Below are positions 1 to 12,302 of a stretch of DNA of 64,000 nucleotides, piece after piece. The stretch is from positions 120,962,325 to 121,026,324 of the forward strand of contig CM075764.1 of NCBI GenBank assembly GCA_037974665.1. The letters run 5' to 3'. Within the stretch, counting starts at the first letter, position 1; the number at the start of each line of letters is the position of its first letter. Source of the stretch: Ehretia macrophylla. Its lineage: Eukaryota > Streptophyta > Magnoliopsida > Boraginales > Ehretiaceae. The notes below the pieces were generated by a model that was not told the origin of the DNA, made no database searches, and worked only from the letters and a program-made list of their open reading frames with translations. The position numbers were made by a program, and so were the translations under genes.

Positions 1-1103
1 ACTCGTGGATTACCTATTATTTTATGATAGTGTGAATGGATGATCATGGACTAGAATGAATTAATGGATGAATGGATGTATGTTTATTTATTTATTTATT
101 TATTCATTTGGGTTTTATGTAATTATTTAAATGGGGCTTGCATGCCTCTTACCCATTTTGATAATGTAAAACCCTATTCTCATTTATATATCCCACTAGA
201 TTAGGAATCTATGTACATAAATGTAACAAGGAGAACAAGCAAGACGCATCAAGGAGTTGGTGGACCCAGTTCGCAGAAGGAGTTTTGTGAAGCCCCAACT
301 ATTGGACCCTAATTTTATTTTAGAAATTCAACCCAGTGGCTCGGGTCGATAGTGCTCCTAGTCCACGATCATCCTATTTATTTACATGAATTTATTTATT
401 ATGCGATATATATATTAAATGCGTGAATGTTTCTAGTTTAGTTTATGTGATAAATTGAAACCAGAAGCATGTGAAAAGTGAGACTATAATTAAAGACCGT
501 CAAATCTTCCTACTCCAAATATTAAGTTAATAATGATGTAGTCTAAGAGTAGATTATATCATTGTCTTCCATTATCATAGATTAGTTTATGTGTTAGGCA
601 AGTGGGTAGCTGGCTGTGGACACATAGGGGCTATTTATTTGTATTAATACGTGAGCTAAGTCTTTAAAACATGAGATGTAAGAGAATTTGGATTTTTACT
701 GGCCACCAAAAATCTATCATGTGAGGGGTCGGTATTGCATTGATCCAAATTTCCTAGGATAATGGGTTTGACTTAAACAATTCTTAGAGACCAAAAATCT
801 ATAATGTGAGGTCAAGGGAATTGTAGGCAAGCAAATTGGGATTTGTATGAGATACATTGAATAAGGTGTTATTCACCTATTAGTCTTTGATTCACCAAAA
901 AGCTATAATGTGAGGTGAAACAAAAATTAATGGGCCCCCAATCCAATAAAAAACTCATTCATTTGATTTTCCATTTTCTACTAGGGAAGTGTGGAATCCG
1001 AAAAATTTAGTGGGGGTACTATTTGATTTAAAGACCCAAGTCAAGTAGTTAATAATATGTTATCTAATTTCAATTAATTATTTTCTGCAGTTACATGTCA
1101 AAA
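1..1103. other. Non-coding stretch before the copia gag
   Basis: No gene is visible. The sequence is AT-rich with short ATTT runs (about 85-110). The 5' LTR that should match the copia 3' LTR (13150-14628) is not found here, nor is a primer-binding site, so the copia leader is either more than 1 kb long with its LTR left of the window, or the left end was lost or replaced. The last 20 or so bases (CTGCAG then TTACATGTC before the ATG) look like the usual run-in to this type of copia gag. Confidence 0.5.
700..917 (+). repeat. Three copies of a CCAAAAATCTATAATGTGAGG-like motif
   Basis: A motif of about 20 bases, ACCAAAAATCTATMATGTGA followed by GG, occurs near 703, 789 and 894. The spacing is about 86 and 105 bases and the bases between differ. 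It lies in the untranslated stretch before the copia gag. The function is unknown; it may be a leader repeat of the element. Confidence 0.6.
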
Positions 1104-1980
1104 ATGAATCCTCTTGCAACTATTCTAGATAAGAACTGTTTGACCGGACCAAACTATGTTGACTAGTTCTGCAACTTGAAAATCATACTAAGTTCTGAAA
1201 AGATTAAGTACGTGTTTGATGGTCCACTTCCTGAAGAGCCTCAAGGGGCAACTGAAGAGGAACTGAAAACCATTAGGAAATGGCGTGATGATGCGTTGAA
1301 GGTCAAAAGCTACGTTTTGGCTTCAATGTCAAATGAGCTTCAACGTCAACACGAGGACATGGAAGATGTCACTGAAATCATCACACACTTACAAGAGTTG
1401 TATGGTGTAAAGAACAGGGTTTCTAGGTATGAGATATCTATGGAATTATTCCGATTGAGGATGAGTGAGGGATCATATGTCAACACACATGTTCTTAAGA
1501 TGATCGGTTTGATCGAGCGTCTTGAATCCTTGAATTTCTCTATGGATTCGAACTTGCAGACTAACTTGATACTTCAATCTCTAACTGAATCCTTTCATTC
1601 CTTTATTGTCAATTTCTAGATGAATGACATTGAACGCACCTTACCTCAGCTCTTAAATATGTTGGTTATATATCAAGGGCAGATGAAAGGAAAAGGTAAG
1701 GAAACTGTGTTGGCATTTGCTTCTTCTTCATCCGCTAAGAAGCAGAAAAGGAACAAGAAAAAATGTAAAAAGGCCCCTCAGGGCAAGCCTACAGGAGGCG
1801 TGTCCAAGAAGAAGGGGAAGGTAGCAAAGCCTGGAACTTGTTTCCATTGTGAGAAGGAAGGACATTGGAAAAGGAATTGTCCAGAGTACCTTAAGAGTTT
1901 GAAGGGAAGGGGCAAGGCTTCTGCATGTATGTCTCGATTGCTTATGTTTGAGATTAATCTTTCGATTAATCATGATTCTA
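1104..1980 (+). pseudogene. Copia gag, broken
   Basis: The ATG at 1104 opens a gag of the UBN2 type. An in-frame TAG at 1164-1166 (where the family has Trp) and another TAG at 1617-1619 break it; the same frame continues through both. A basic lysine-rich stretch (about 1740-1830) is followed by a zinc knuckle with C-x2-C-x4-H-x4-C spacing (CFHCEKEGHWKRNC, about 1840-1881). In an active element this would be the nucleocapsid protein that packages the RNA. The first stop fits a G-to-A change of a Trp codon. Confidence 0.88.
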
Positions 1981-1983
1981 CTT

Positions 1984-3055
1984 CATGGGTGCTAGACTCT
2001 GGTGCCACTTCTCATATATGTACTTCTGTACAGGAACTGAGGAGAAGTAGAGCTTTGGGATAAGGCGACGTGGTCTTGAAGGTGGGAAATGGAGCAATGG
2101 TTGCTGCATTAACTATTGGGACATGTTGTCTTAATTTGTCGTCTGAATTTACTTTAGTTCTGGATAATTGTTTATTTTTGCCAAATGCTTTGAGGAACAT
2201 CATTTCCGTTTCAGTTTTAGTTCAAAATGGTTTTGAATTTAAGTTTATGGATAATGAATGTTTTATTTATTTGCAAATAAATGTGTTGGCACTGGCAAAC
2301 TAGTAAATGGGCTTTATATACTTGATATAAAGAAATACGACAATAAAAATGAGCAATGCATGAGTGTACATACCTTTAAAAGGTCTAGAGATACTTTTAA
2401 TTCTAAATATTTGTGGCACTTAAGATTAGGTCACATAGGGGAAGCAGAATCACGAAGTTGGAGAAATAAGGACTTATAAGCCCATGTGGCCCGAGTCCAT
2501 TCCCAGCATGTGAATCTTGCATCCTTGGTAAAATGACCAAATCACTCTTTGTGGGACAAAGGCAAAGAGCTATAAACATTTTAGAGTTGATACACACTAA
2601 TGTATGTGGGCCTTTTAGTGAATTGGCCCGAGGTGGGTTTGCCTACTTCATTACTTTTACTGATGATATGTCTCGGTATGGGTATGTGTATTTTATGAAA
2701 CACAAATCTGAATCATTTGAAAGGTTCAAAAAGTACAGAGCAAAAGTAGAAAACCAAACTGGAAAATGGATTAAGGCTCTTCGGTCTGATCAAATGAGGG
2801 AATACCTTAGTACTGAATTCCAAGAGTATCTTAAAGAAAATGGTATAATCATATCATTGACTCCACCTGGAACACCTGAACTTAATGGTGTGTCAGAAAG
2901 GAGAAATAGGACTCTGTTGGACATGGTCAGATCAATGATGAGTTATACTGATTTACCTATTGGCCTTTGGGACCATTCTCTTCTCACTGCGGCATATATC
3001 TTGCATAGGGTCACTTCCAAATCAGTTATAAGCACTCCTTATGAGATCTGAAGAA
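1984..3055 (+). pseudogene. Copia protease and integrase, broken
   Basis: The protease active-site motif WVLDSGATSHIC is at about 1987-2022. The frame stops at 2061-2063 and 2301-2303, and a frameshift near 2275 moves the reading to another frame (GKLVNGLYILDI). The integrase zinc-binding start LWHLRLGHI is at about 2411-2437 and its paired Cys motif CESC near 2512. The catalytic core follows in a third frame (2533-3051), with DD..E-type features: IHTNVCGPF, FTDDMSRYGYVYF, and ELNGVSERRNRTLLDM carrying the glutamate. Another frameshift at about 3045 leads into the reverse-transcriptase part. Confidence 0.9.
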
Positions 3056-4239
3056 ATAAGAAGCGCAGCTTTAATCATATTAAGAGTATGGGGTTGTCCT
3101 ACTTACATTAAAAGGCTTAAAACTGAGAAATTGGAAGCGAGATCTGACAAAGTCAGATTCATTAGTTATCCCAAGGATTCATTGGGATACAACTTTTATT
3201 CCCCTACTGACCAGAGAATCTTTGTCAGCAGACATGCCATATTCTTGGAGGAAGAGTTCATCCAAGAAGGTGGTTTGGGAAGAAAAGTAGAGCTTAATGA
3301 GGGAAACATTGAGCAACCAATTGACCAAGTAGAAACCCAGGGTTTGATCCAGGATGAAACTATTCAAGAAGAACTAATTGCTTCACCACAGATACACAAA
3401 TCTTTAAGGACTGTTCGTCCCCACACAAGATATAACTACCTTCATAGCCAAGGACAAGAGTTGTTCACATTGGATGATGGTGATCATGTTGATGATCCCC
3501 TAACCTATGAAGAAGCTATTTCTGATAAGGACTCAGAAAAATTTCTTGAAGCCATGAAATCTGAAATGGATTCAATGCACACCAATCAAGTCTGGAGTCT
3601 TGTAGACCCACCTGAGGGTATTGTACCTATTGGGTGCAAATGGGTATATAAGAGAAAGAGGGGTACAGATGGGAAGGTGAAGACCTTCAAGGCAAGGTTA
3701 ATAGCAAAAGGTTACCGTTAGAAACAAGGAGTTGACTATAAGAAAACCTTCTCGCTAGTAGCAATGCTCAAATCCATTAGGATTTTATTGGCTATAGCTG
3801 CACACTATGATTATGAGATATGGCATATGGATATCAAAACGACTTTTCTTAATGGCTTCATTGAAGAAGACATTTATATGGAACAACCAGTGGGTTTTGA
3901 ATCCATAGGTGAAAGTCACAAAGTGTGTAAGTTAAAGATATCCATCTATGGACTCAAACAAGCCTCAAGGAGTTAGAACAAACGTTTTGACGAGGTCGTT
4001 AGAACATTTGGCTTCATTAAGAATGAAGACGAGCCTTGTGTTTACAAGAAAGTCAGCAATAAAGCAGTTACATTCCTCATCTTGTATGTAGATGACATAC
4101 TACTGATTGGGAATGACATTGGTATGATGTCATCTGTCAAGGTCTGGTTATCAGGAACATTCTCCATGAAAGACTTGGGAGAAGCAACCTATATCCTAGG
4201 AATTCGAATCTATAGAGATAGATCGAAATGATTGATAGG
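3056..4239 (+). pseudogene. Copia reverse transcriptase, N-terminal part, interrupted
   Basis: The frame of 3041-3721 continues through TAG at 3719-3721 and at 3974-3976 to the insertion point. Recognisable motifs are VYKRKRGTDGKVKTFKARLIAKGYR, HMDIKTTFLNG (first catalytic Asp), YGLKQASR, and LILYVDDILLIGND with the YVDD catalytic site (about 4081-4122). The two stops and the TGA at 4229-4231 fall where the family has Gln, Trp and Arg codons, so each fits one transition. A nested LTR element begins at 4240. Confidence 0.93.
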
Positions 4240-6882
4240 TGTGAGACCCCATATTTTGCTTTGTCTCGATTTACGTGCTTTACCTCATTTTGCGTGAATT
4301 AACCTGTTTATGTGCTATATGACTTAGAATGTGTTAAATACATGATTAATACTCCTAATACATACTAAGTGCGCATTCATGAAAATTTCATAAAAAACGG
4401 AATCAGAAATTTTATCGACGATTTTTGTGAATAGTATTTTGAACACCTGTCCGCTAAAATTTTTACAAGGGTGTTTTAAACGTCTTAAAACCTAGTCCTC
4501 TATTATAAATAGACCCTTGTTTGATAAAAATTGATTCTGAAACACAATAGTAATTTAAATGGACTTTTCGGGCGAAAAATAGCATTTTTGAGCCAAATAG
4601 TGATTTTTTCAAAACCCAATTCTTGCATTGACTTTCATTGAGCTAGTATATATTAATATAAATGTATTTATATGTGGTATTAAATGATTTTAGATTAATT
4701 GTGCATTCAAAAGACATTTGAAAACAAATAATATGACTTTTCACATTCTTTTGCAGAAATCGCGGTTTTAGCCGAGTCGGGTGAAAATCTTTGCATGAGA
4801 AAACTCTTGTCACCTAAAAATAAACTACTTAAAATAGTCTAAGTGTTAAATTAATGTTTTGAGCAAGAAATAGTCGAAAATGGAATTAAAAGACAAGAAA
4901 ACACTAAAAATAACTAAGTGTCAACTTTGACTTTCTTTTATTTGTTTGACCTTTGCTTAATATATCATCAACGCACATTAAAAACAAAGCAAAACACCTC
5001 CAAAAACACACACAAAACCGTGGTTCTTTGTAGGAGAAAGATGATGGCATTTTTAAGGCTTTCCAAAGCATTTTTCTCATAGATTTTGCAATTCAAGTCC
5101 AAATCACTTCATTCAAAGCTTGATTTCACTTGTTGGGTATCCATTCTACACATTTCTTGCATCAAAACACATCAAAGGTGAGAGAAAAATTCTAGATCTC
5201 AAAAGTCATATTTTATGTTTTTGCTTATAATTGCATTTTGAACCTTTAGAATGTTAATTTGAAGTTATATTATTGCTCAGTGCATGCTAGGGATCGTTTA
5301 TATGTATTCTTGTGAGATTTGAACCGTTGTAACATAAATTTTTATTTTCTGGTATTTAAAGTTGATAGATTGGTCATTTGTTGATTATTTTGAGTTGTAG
5401 TGGTTGTAATCGATTGTCGTCGATTTCTAAAAGTTTGTCAATTACATGGTAGCGCCGTTATAATGCCGAATTTTCGATTGCGATGTTTGTGTGAAAATCC
5501 AAAAATTTCAGTCTAGGTGCATTGAGGTTTTAGGGTTATTGGGCTTGATTTTGATGTGTCTTGGTTGGTTTCCAAGAGAGCTAATGTAGTTGATTGAATG
5601 GGTGAGTGTTAAAAACTGATTTAGAGTTGTTTGGATTAGTAGAATGTAAGATATGATTATTTGAAGTTTAGGTTGTCTTTCTTTAAATTGTTGAATTGAG
5701 CCTTTAGTTGATTGGGTGGTATTTGAGTGATTGAATTGTGAGTTGTAAATGGTTAGACTAGGGTTAGATTACGTGTTTAATGCATGTTAAGTTGGATGGC
5801 CTACTTTGTCATCTAACATAGTTGTTTGTTGTTTAATTGATTACTTGATGTTATATTGATGACAATTGATGATAATTGATGATTATTGATTGATGATTGA
5901 TGAACCGGGAGATAGGCAATTCTTCTAGATTGTCCTCCTGTGAATGATGTTTATTATTATTGCTGAGTCTTGGTATGTGTGTGCCACATCTCGGGCAGCG
6001 TCGGGCTGTCGGGTTGATAACGGTATGACTACCAAAGACTACCTCCAGCTCGCATGACGGAGGTGTCATGGAGGGCGAGGCTAGTAAGGTACCTCAGGTG
6101 CGTGAGTAATGGGGAATTACAAGAAGAACGGTTGAGATCGTGAAGGCGTTTGGAGCTACACCAACTAGAGTATCCTTTATTGATTGGTCATTATAGTTAT
6201 ATGTTTATATTGTTATTGATGTTTTATTGTGTGTTTACTGCTCAAATGATCATTTCCAAGGAGTATAGTAAATACTATTAGAGATCTATCGGATCCTCAC
6301 TGAGCTTGTTTTATATAAGCTCACTCTCTATTATTGCATGCATACAGGTGTTATTGAGCAAGATTACGGGTACGTGCCTCAGGAAGTTGAGAATGTACCA
6401 TATGTGGACGAGTCCTATGTGCCAGAGTCTTGTCCTTGATGTTAGAGAGGTTGTATACCTTATAGTCTTGTATATTATTCTAATTGTCTTTTATTTACTT
6501 AGAAGTTTATGATGTATAAGATGTTGTAAAGATAATAAATTAAATGTTGCTAGCTTAGTAGTCTTGTTTTGGAACATGATTAGGTTGCTAGGTGGGCTAT
6601 AATCTATTTTGGAAGTGTATGTTATATAGTAAATGTATTATGTTGGAACGGAGGCGCATAACTATGAATGAGTTGATGAAAGAATGTTGAATGTATAATA
6701 TGGTTGTGTTGTATGTTGTTAACTTAATTGAGGAGTTGATTGTTGAATTGCTTGTGAAGTTTGGTTGTATGAGTTCTGAAGAGGTTGGTTTAGAGCATCG
6801 GTGTCTTAATTACTGTAGTTATACTGCCGAAATTCCGTTGCGTCCTGACTGATTGTAGGTAGGGTCGAGTTGCGGCGTGACA
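4240..6882 (+). repeat. 5' LTR of the nested element
   Basis: This is a 2643-base direct repeat of 9670-12302. In the first 230 bases I count about 13 differences between the two copies, so the insertion is not very recent. Small open frames of 60-70 codons occur at matching places in both LTRs (for example 6306 and 11726) and are not genes. Confidence 0.93.
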
Positions 6883-9669
6883 TTTAAGTGGTATCAGAGC
6901 TTGATTAGCTGTCAGCCGGGGTATCCTCGGAATGTGGGTAGTGGTCTAAGCATGCAAGTATGTATTAAGTGAAAAAAAAGTGAAACATATATTAATATGT
7001 TTATGTGATTAATTTACTTATGTGTCTAACTTTCTATGTGATCAATATGCTTTATGTGTTAAATGAACTAATGTGGTCAATATGTTTTATTTGATAACGT
7101 GTCTTACGTACTCAATGTGTTGTAGTTAATATGCATTTTGTGATTAACGTGTATTATATGACAAATGTGTTTTATGTGATTGAAGTGTCTGTGTGAAGTT
7201 AGTTGTTTATGTGGTTTTAATTGTTTATAACTAGTTTATGTGAAACAATGTGTTTTAGGTATTCAATGTACTTTAAGTGACCAATCTGAGTTACGTGATC
7301 AACTTGTCTTATGTGAAGTTTGTTGCTTATGTGACTTTAATTGTTTATAACTTACTTCTGTAATATAACCTGTTTATGTGATATTGGCTTTCTATGTGTG
7401 GAATTGTGTGTTATGTGATAATGTTGTAATATATGATAATCATGTAATATGTTGGTACTTGTTTTCATGAGATATAATTGTATATATGCTATAACTATGG
7501 GTGATTCTTTTGGGTGAAGTAAGGATGACTGCAAGAGTTTTTTGGAAATAGAGGTAGGCCATAATTTTGAATTATTATTATTCTAGTAGTTTATCAGTGA
7601 GATTTCAATTGTTATGTTTATGGATTTTAGTCTCAGTTTAATGGATCGGTTCTTGATGTTCTTTTAGCGAGAATGAAGTTGTTCGAGGAAATAGCAATGT
7701 ATCTTGATGATTATAATTACTTTTGTTGCCATGTTTAACTTATTATTACTTGGAGATGGATCATAGGTTGAGGTTTCCGTGAGGTTGTGATTAGACACTT
7801 TTGGAGTCTTAACTCAGACTATACTTTCTTGAGGTTATTTTAGAATGAATTTATTTGAGGAATTAGTGATGTATATTTGTGAATGGAATGAAGTGTGGTA
7901 TAACATGTGAGTATTTCTACTATTTGGGATCGCTATATTATCAAAGGTTATTTTGGAGTTTTGATCTTTAAACCTTTGATCCAATTGGAGTGATTCCTGA
8001 CTAAAGTTAATTTGTTCGAAGATGTAATTGTTGGGAGATAGAATTATTTGAGGAAATAACAATGCATTTTGGTGACTGAACATTTACTTGTCTACATCGA
8101 GCTTTTGAGTTCTAGGTGGTATGACTTTCTGAATTGTTGATTGGGGATTCTCTTGTGTTATAATGGGTTAGTGTGAATCTGTATTGTGTTATCAGATTTT
8201 GGAGTCTTCATCAGTCAATCTTGTTGGGTACTCGGTGCTTTATCTTGTTTGGTGATTGGTCTGGTACGGAATGTAAAATTTTGGAGTGATTTATCTTGTT
8301 TGGTGATTGTTATGACTCCTTAGGTTCTCTAGATCTCGTTAGTGTCTTGTTTTGGAGGAAGATTGATTCTAGGATTTGACTTGTTGGTATTTAAATGTGT
8401 AGGTGGGACACCCCTTTGTGATTCCTATTCTATTGGTCTTATTATTCTTTTCTACTCTATTCTCACTTATTTGAGAGAGAGTTACACTTTTCTAGCTTAT
8501 CAATTATTTCTTGAAAGTTTTGCTTATTGGATTAATGGATCCTATACCTATTTGACATTGTTTCTATTCTTAACATTCATATGCTTCTTATAGCAATGTC
8601 GCTTATTCGAGTTAAGGTTTGAAATTTCTATATTTCATTCTATATCTCCAGCCATTGGTTTCAATATTTCATTTCATCCTATTACTATTCATTTGGAAGT
8701 AATTTCACCTTTGGTATACCATTTTACTTATTCGATTTCACTTATTTGATGTACTCCTTACTTAAGTACATCATTGTCATTCTTGTTGATCTTTGTTAAT
8801 CCTATTGTTTTATTATTAAATCCTGGGCCATTACTTTGCTTGTAATTGCTCGCTCAAAGTACTCGGCAATGTCCTATTGTTATCATTTTTTATTCGTACT
8901 TCTTTGGTATTACGTGCTGAGATACTCTTGCCACTTATGTTTTCTATTGAATTAATCACCTCTTATTTCTTAATTTCATTTCGCCTCAAATACAACTTAC
9001 TTGTTGGTTCCTTGAACAATCATCGAGAATTGAAATGTCTACTTGTTCAGGAATTTTGTTCAACATACTCAGCACTGTTTTGACTCGTCATCATCCTTTG
9101 TTCGTACTTATTTAATTGATAGGTGCTGAGACATTTCTTATCTTAGTTATCATGCTTCCTTATTAAACTATTAGCCTATTGATTCTCTAACTTGTTTGAC
9201 CTCTTGTTCACTTGATTGTTGGCTCGAATATGACTTTCCATATTCTTATTTCCTTGTAAATTTTATAAGAGCCATATTCTGAACAATGTCACTTTTGAGA
9301 TATTTCCTTGATCAATAATCATTCATGTTATCGTGAATGAGTTTTTAAACCCTCGGGGTGTTCATAGAGCTCTTTTGTATAGTAGAGGATGATTGATAAG
9401 TAGTGGTGTCATGCTAAGACTTTGGAGTTGCGATTTCTTCATATGCAATATGATATTAGGTGGGAGAGAATTATTAATTGAAGATTGTCTTGGAATTATG
9501 ATAATCATCTTGCAGTCAACAGAGTTTGTTCTTTTGAGGTATTTGGTTAGGTGTCATCCTAAGAGATAAATGAGAACTAAGAGAAGTATTGTTAAGTGTA
9601 ACGATTGAGGATTTAATTGTCTGTCAGTTGAAGAATTGCGCAGGCACAATTGTTTTAAGGGGGAGAGAA
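6883..9669 (+). mobile_element. Interior of the nested element: primer site, no coding region, polypurine tract
   Basis: The primer-binding site TGGTATCAGAGC lies at 6889-6900, six bases after the LTR. The next 500 bases are full of TTATGTGAT-like phrases. The remainder is AT-rich with no open frame over about 85 codons and no recognisable protein motif. The polypurine tract AAGGGGGAGAGAA precedes the 3' LTR at about 9656-9668. Confidence 0.85.
6980..7460 (+). repeat. Degenerate TTATGTGAT-type phrase repeat
   Basis: Phrases such as TTATGTGATTAA, TTATGTGTC, CTATGTGATCAAT, TTATGTGACTTTAATT and TTTATGTGATAT recur many times in irregular order. Two longer blocks with GTTTATAACT are repeated at about 7200-7235 and 7323-7358. 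The stretch starts about 80 bases after the primer site, where retrotransposons carry packaging signals. No function is proven. Confidence 0.6.
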
Positions 9670-12302
9670 TGTGAGACCCCATATTTTGCTTTGTCTCGAT
9701 TTGCGTGCTTTATCTCGTTTTGCTTGAATTGACCTGTTTATGTGCTATATGACTTAGAATGTGTTAAATATGTGATTAATACTTCTAATACATGCTAAGT
9801 GCGCATTCATGAAATTTTCATCAAAAACAGAATCAGAAATTTTATCGACGCTTTTTGTGAATAGTATTTTGAACACCTGTCCGCTAAAATTTTTACAAGG
9901 GTGTTTTAAATGTCTTAAAACCTAGTCCTCTATTATTAATAGACCCATGTTTGATAAAAATTGATTCTGAAATAGAGTAGTAATTTAAATGGACTTTTCG
10001 GGCGAAAAATAGTATTTTTGAGCCAAATAGTGATTTTTTCAAAACCCGATTCTTGCATTGACTTTCGTTGAGCTAGTATATATTAATATAAATGTATTTA
10101 TATGTGGTATTAAATGATTTTAGATTAATTGTGCATTCAAAAGACATTTGAAAACAAATAATATGGCTTTTCACCTTCTTTTGCAAAAATCGCGTTTTTA
10201 GCCGAGTCGGGTGAAAGTCTTTGCATGAGAAAACTCTTGTCACCTAAAAATAAACTACTTAAAATAGTCTAAGTGTTAAATTAATGTTTTGAACAAGAAA
10301 TAGTCTAAAATAGAATTAAAAGACAAGAAAACACTAAAAATAACTAAGTGTCAACTTTGACTTTCTTTTATTTGTTTGACATTTGCTTAATATATTATCA
10401 ACACACATTAAAAATAAAGCAAAACACCTCCAAAAACACACACAAAATCGTGGTTCTTTGTAGGAGAAAGATTATGGCATTTTCAAGGCTTTTCAAAGCA
10501 TTTTTCTCATAGATTTTGCAATTCAAGTCCAAATCACTTCATTCAAAGCTTGATTTCACTTGTTGGGCATCCATTCTACACATTTCTTGCATCAAAACAC
10601 ATCAAAGGTGAGAGAAAAATTCTAGATCTCAAAAGTCATATTTTATGTTTTTGCTTAAAATTGCATTTTGAACCTTTAGAATGTTAATTTGAAGTTATAT
10701 TATTGCTCAATGCATGCTAGGGATCGTTTATATGTATTCTTGTGAGATTTGAACCGTTGTAACATAAATTTTTATTTTTCGGTATTTAAAGTTGATAGAT
10801 TGGTCATTTGTTGATTATTTTGAGTTGTAGTGGTTGGAATCGATTGTCGTCGATTTCTAAAAGTTTTTTATTTACGTGGTAGCGCCGTTATAATGCCGAA
10901 TTTTCGATTGCGATGTTTGTGTGAAAATCCAAAAATTTCAGCCTAGGTGCATTGAGGTTTTAGGGTTGTTGGGCTTGATTTTGATGTGTCTTGGTTGGTT
11001 TCCAAGAGTGCTAATGTAGTTGATTGAATGGGTGAGTGTTAGAAACTGATTTAGAGTTGTTTGGATTAGTAGAATGTAAGATATGATTATTTGAAGTTTA
11101 AGTTGTCTTTCTTTAAATTGTTGAATTGAGCCTTTAGTTGATTGGGTGGTATTTGAGTGATTGAATTGTGAGTTGTAAATGGTTAGACTAGGGTTAGATT
11201 ACGTGTTTAATGCATGTTAAGTTGGATGGCCTACTTTGTTATCTAACATAGTTGTTTGTTGTTTAATTGATTACTTGATGTTATATTGATGATAATTGAT
11301 GATTATTGATTGATGATTGATGAACCAGGAAATAGGCAATTCTTCTAGATTGTCCTCCTGTGAATGATGTTTATTATTATTGCTGAGTCTTGGTATGTGT
11401 GTGCCACCTCTCAGGCAGCGTCGGGCTGTCGGGTTGATAACGGCATGACTACCAAAGACTACCTCCAGCTCGCATGACGGAGGTGTCATGGAGGATGAGG
11501 CTAGTAAGGTACCTCGGGTGCGTGAGTAATGGGGAGTTACAAGAAGAACGGTTGATATCGTGATGGCGTTTGGAGCTACACCAACTAAAGTATCCTTTAT
11601 TGATTAGTCATTATAGTTATATGTTTATATTGTTTTTGATGTTTTATTGTGTGTTTACTGCTCAATGGATCATTTCCAAGAAGTATAGTAAATACTGTTA
11701 GAGATCTATCGGATCGTCACTAAGCTTGTTTTATATAAGCTCACTGTCTATTATTGCATGCATACAGGTGTTATTGAGCAAGATTACGGGTACGTACCTC
11801 AGGAAACTGAGAATGTGCCATATGTGGACGAGTCCTATGTGCCAGAGTCTTGTCATTGATGTTAGAGAGGTTGTATACCTTATAGTCTTGTATATTATTC
11901 TAATTGTCTTTTTTTTACTTAGAAGTTTATGATGTATAAGATGTTGTAAATATAATAAATTAAATGTTGCTAGCTTAGTAGTCTTGTTTTGGAACATGAT
12001 TAGGTTGCTAGGTGGGCTATAATATATTTTGGAAGTGTATGTTATATAGTAAATGTATTATGTTGGAACGGAGGCGCATAACTATGAATGAGTTGATGAA
12101 AGTATGTTTAATGTATAATATGGTTGTGTTGTATGTTGTTAACTTAATTGAAGAGTTGATTGTTGAATTGCTTGTGGAGTTTGGTTGTATGAGTTCTGAA
12201 GGGGTTGGTTTAGAGCCTCGGTGTCTTAATTACTGTAGTTATACTGTCGAAATTCTTTTGCGTCCTGACTGATTGTAGGTGGGGTCGAGTTGGGGCGTGA
12301 CG
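9670..12302 (+). repeat. 3' LTR of the nested element
   Basis: This is the direct copy of 4240-6882, 2633 bases, beginning TGTGAGACCC right after the polypurine tract and ending GTGACG. The last base differs from the usual CA end. The target duplication ATAGG follows at 12303-12307, after which copia sequence resumes in frame. Confidence 0.93.

Larger units (their letters stand above)
4240..12302 (+). mobile_element. Nested non-autonomous LTR element (LARD type) inside the copia element
   Basis: Two long direct repeats (4240-6882 and 9670-12302) start TGTGAGACCC and end GCGTGACA (CG instead of CA in the 3' copy). They bracket a 2.8-kb interior. A 5-base duplication ATAGG flanks the whole (4235-4239 and 12303-12307). 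A primer site complementary to initiator tRNA-Met (TGGTATCAGAGC, 6889-6900) and a purine-rich tract (9659-9668) sit at the expected places. No gag, protease, reverse transcriptase or integrase motif was found in the interior, so it must have used proteins from another element. The LTR size and missing coding capacity fit the LARD class. Confidence 0.93.

Noticed and set aside
6306-6512. 68-codon frame, repeated at 11726-11932
   Set aside because: It occurs only because both LTRs of the nested element share the sequence; no motif is seen.
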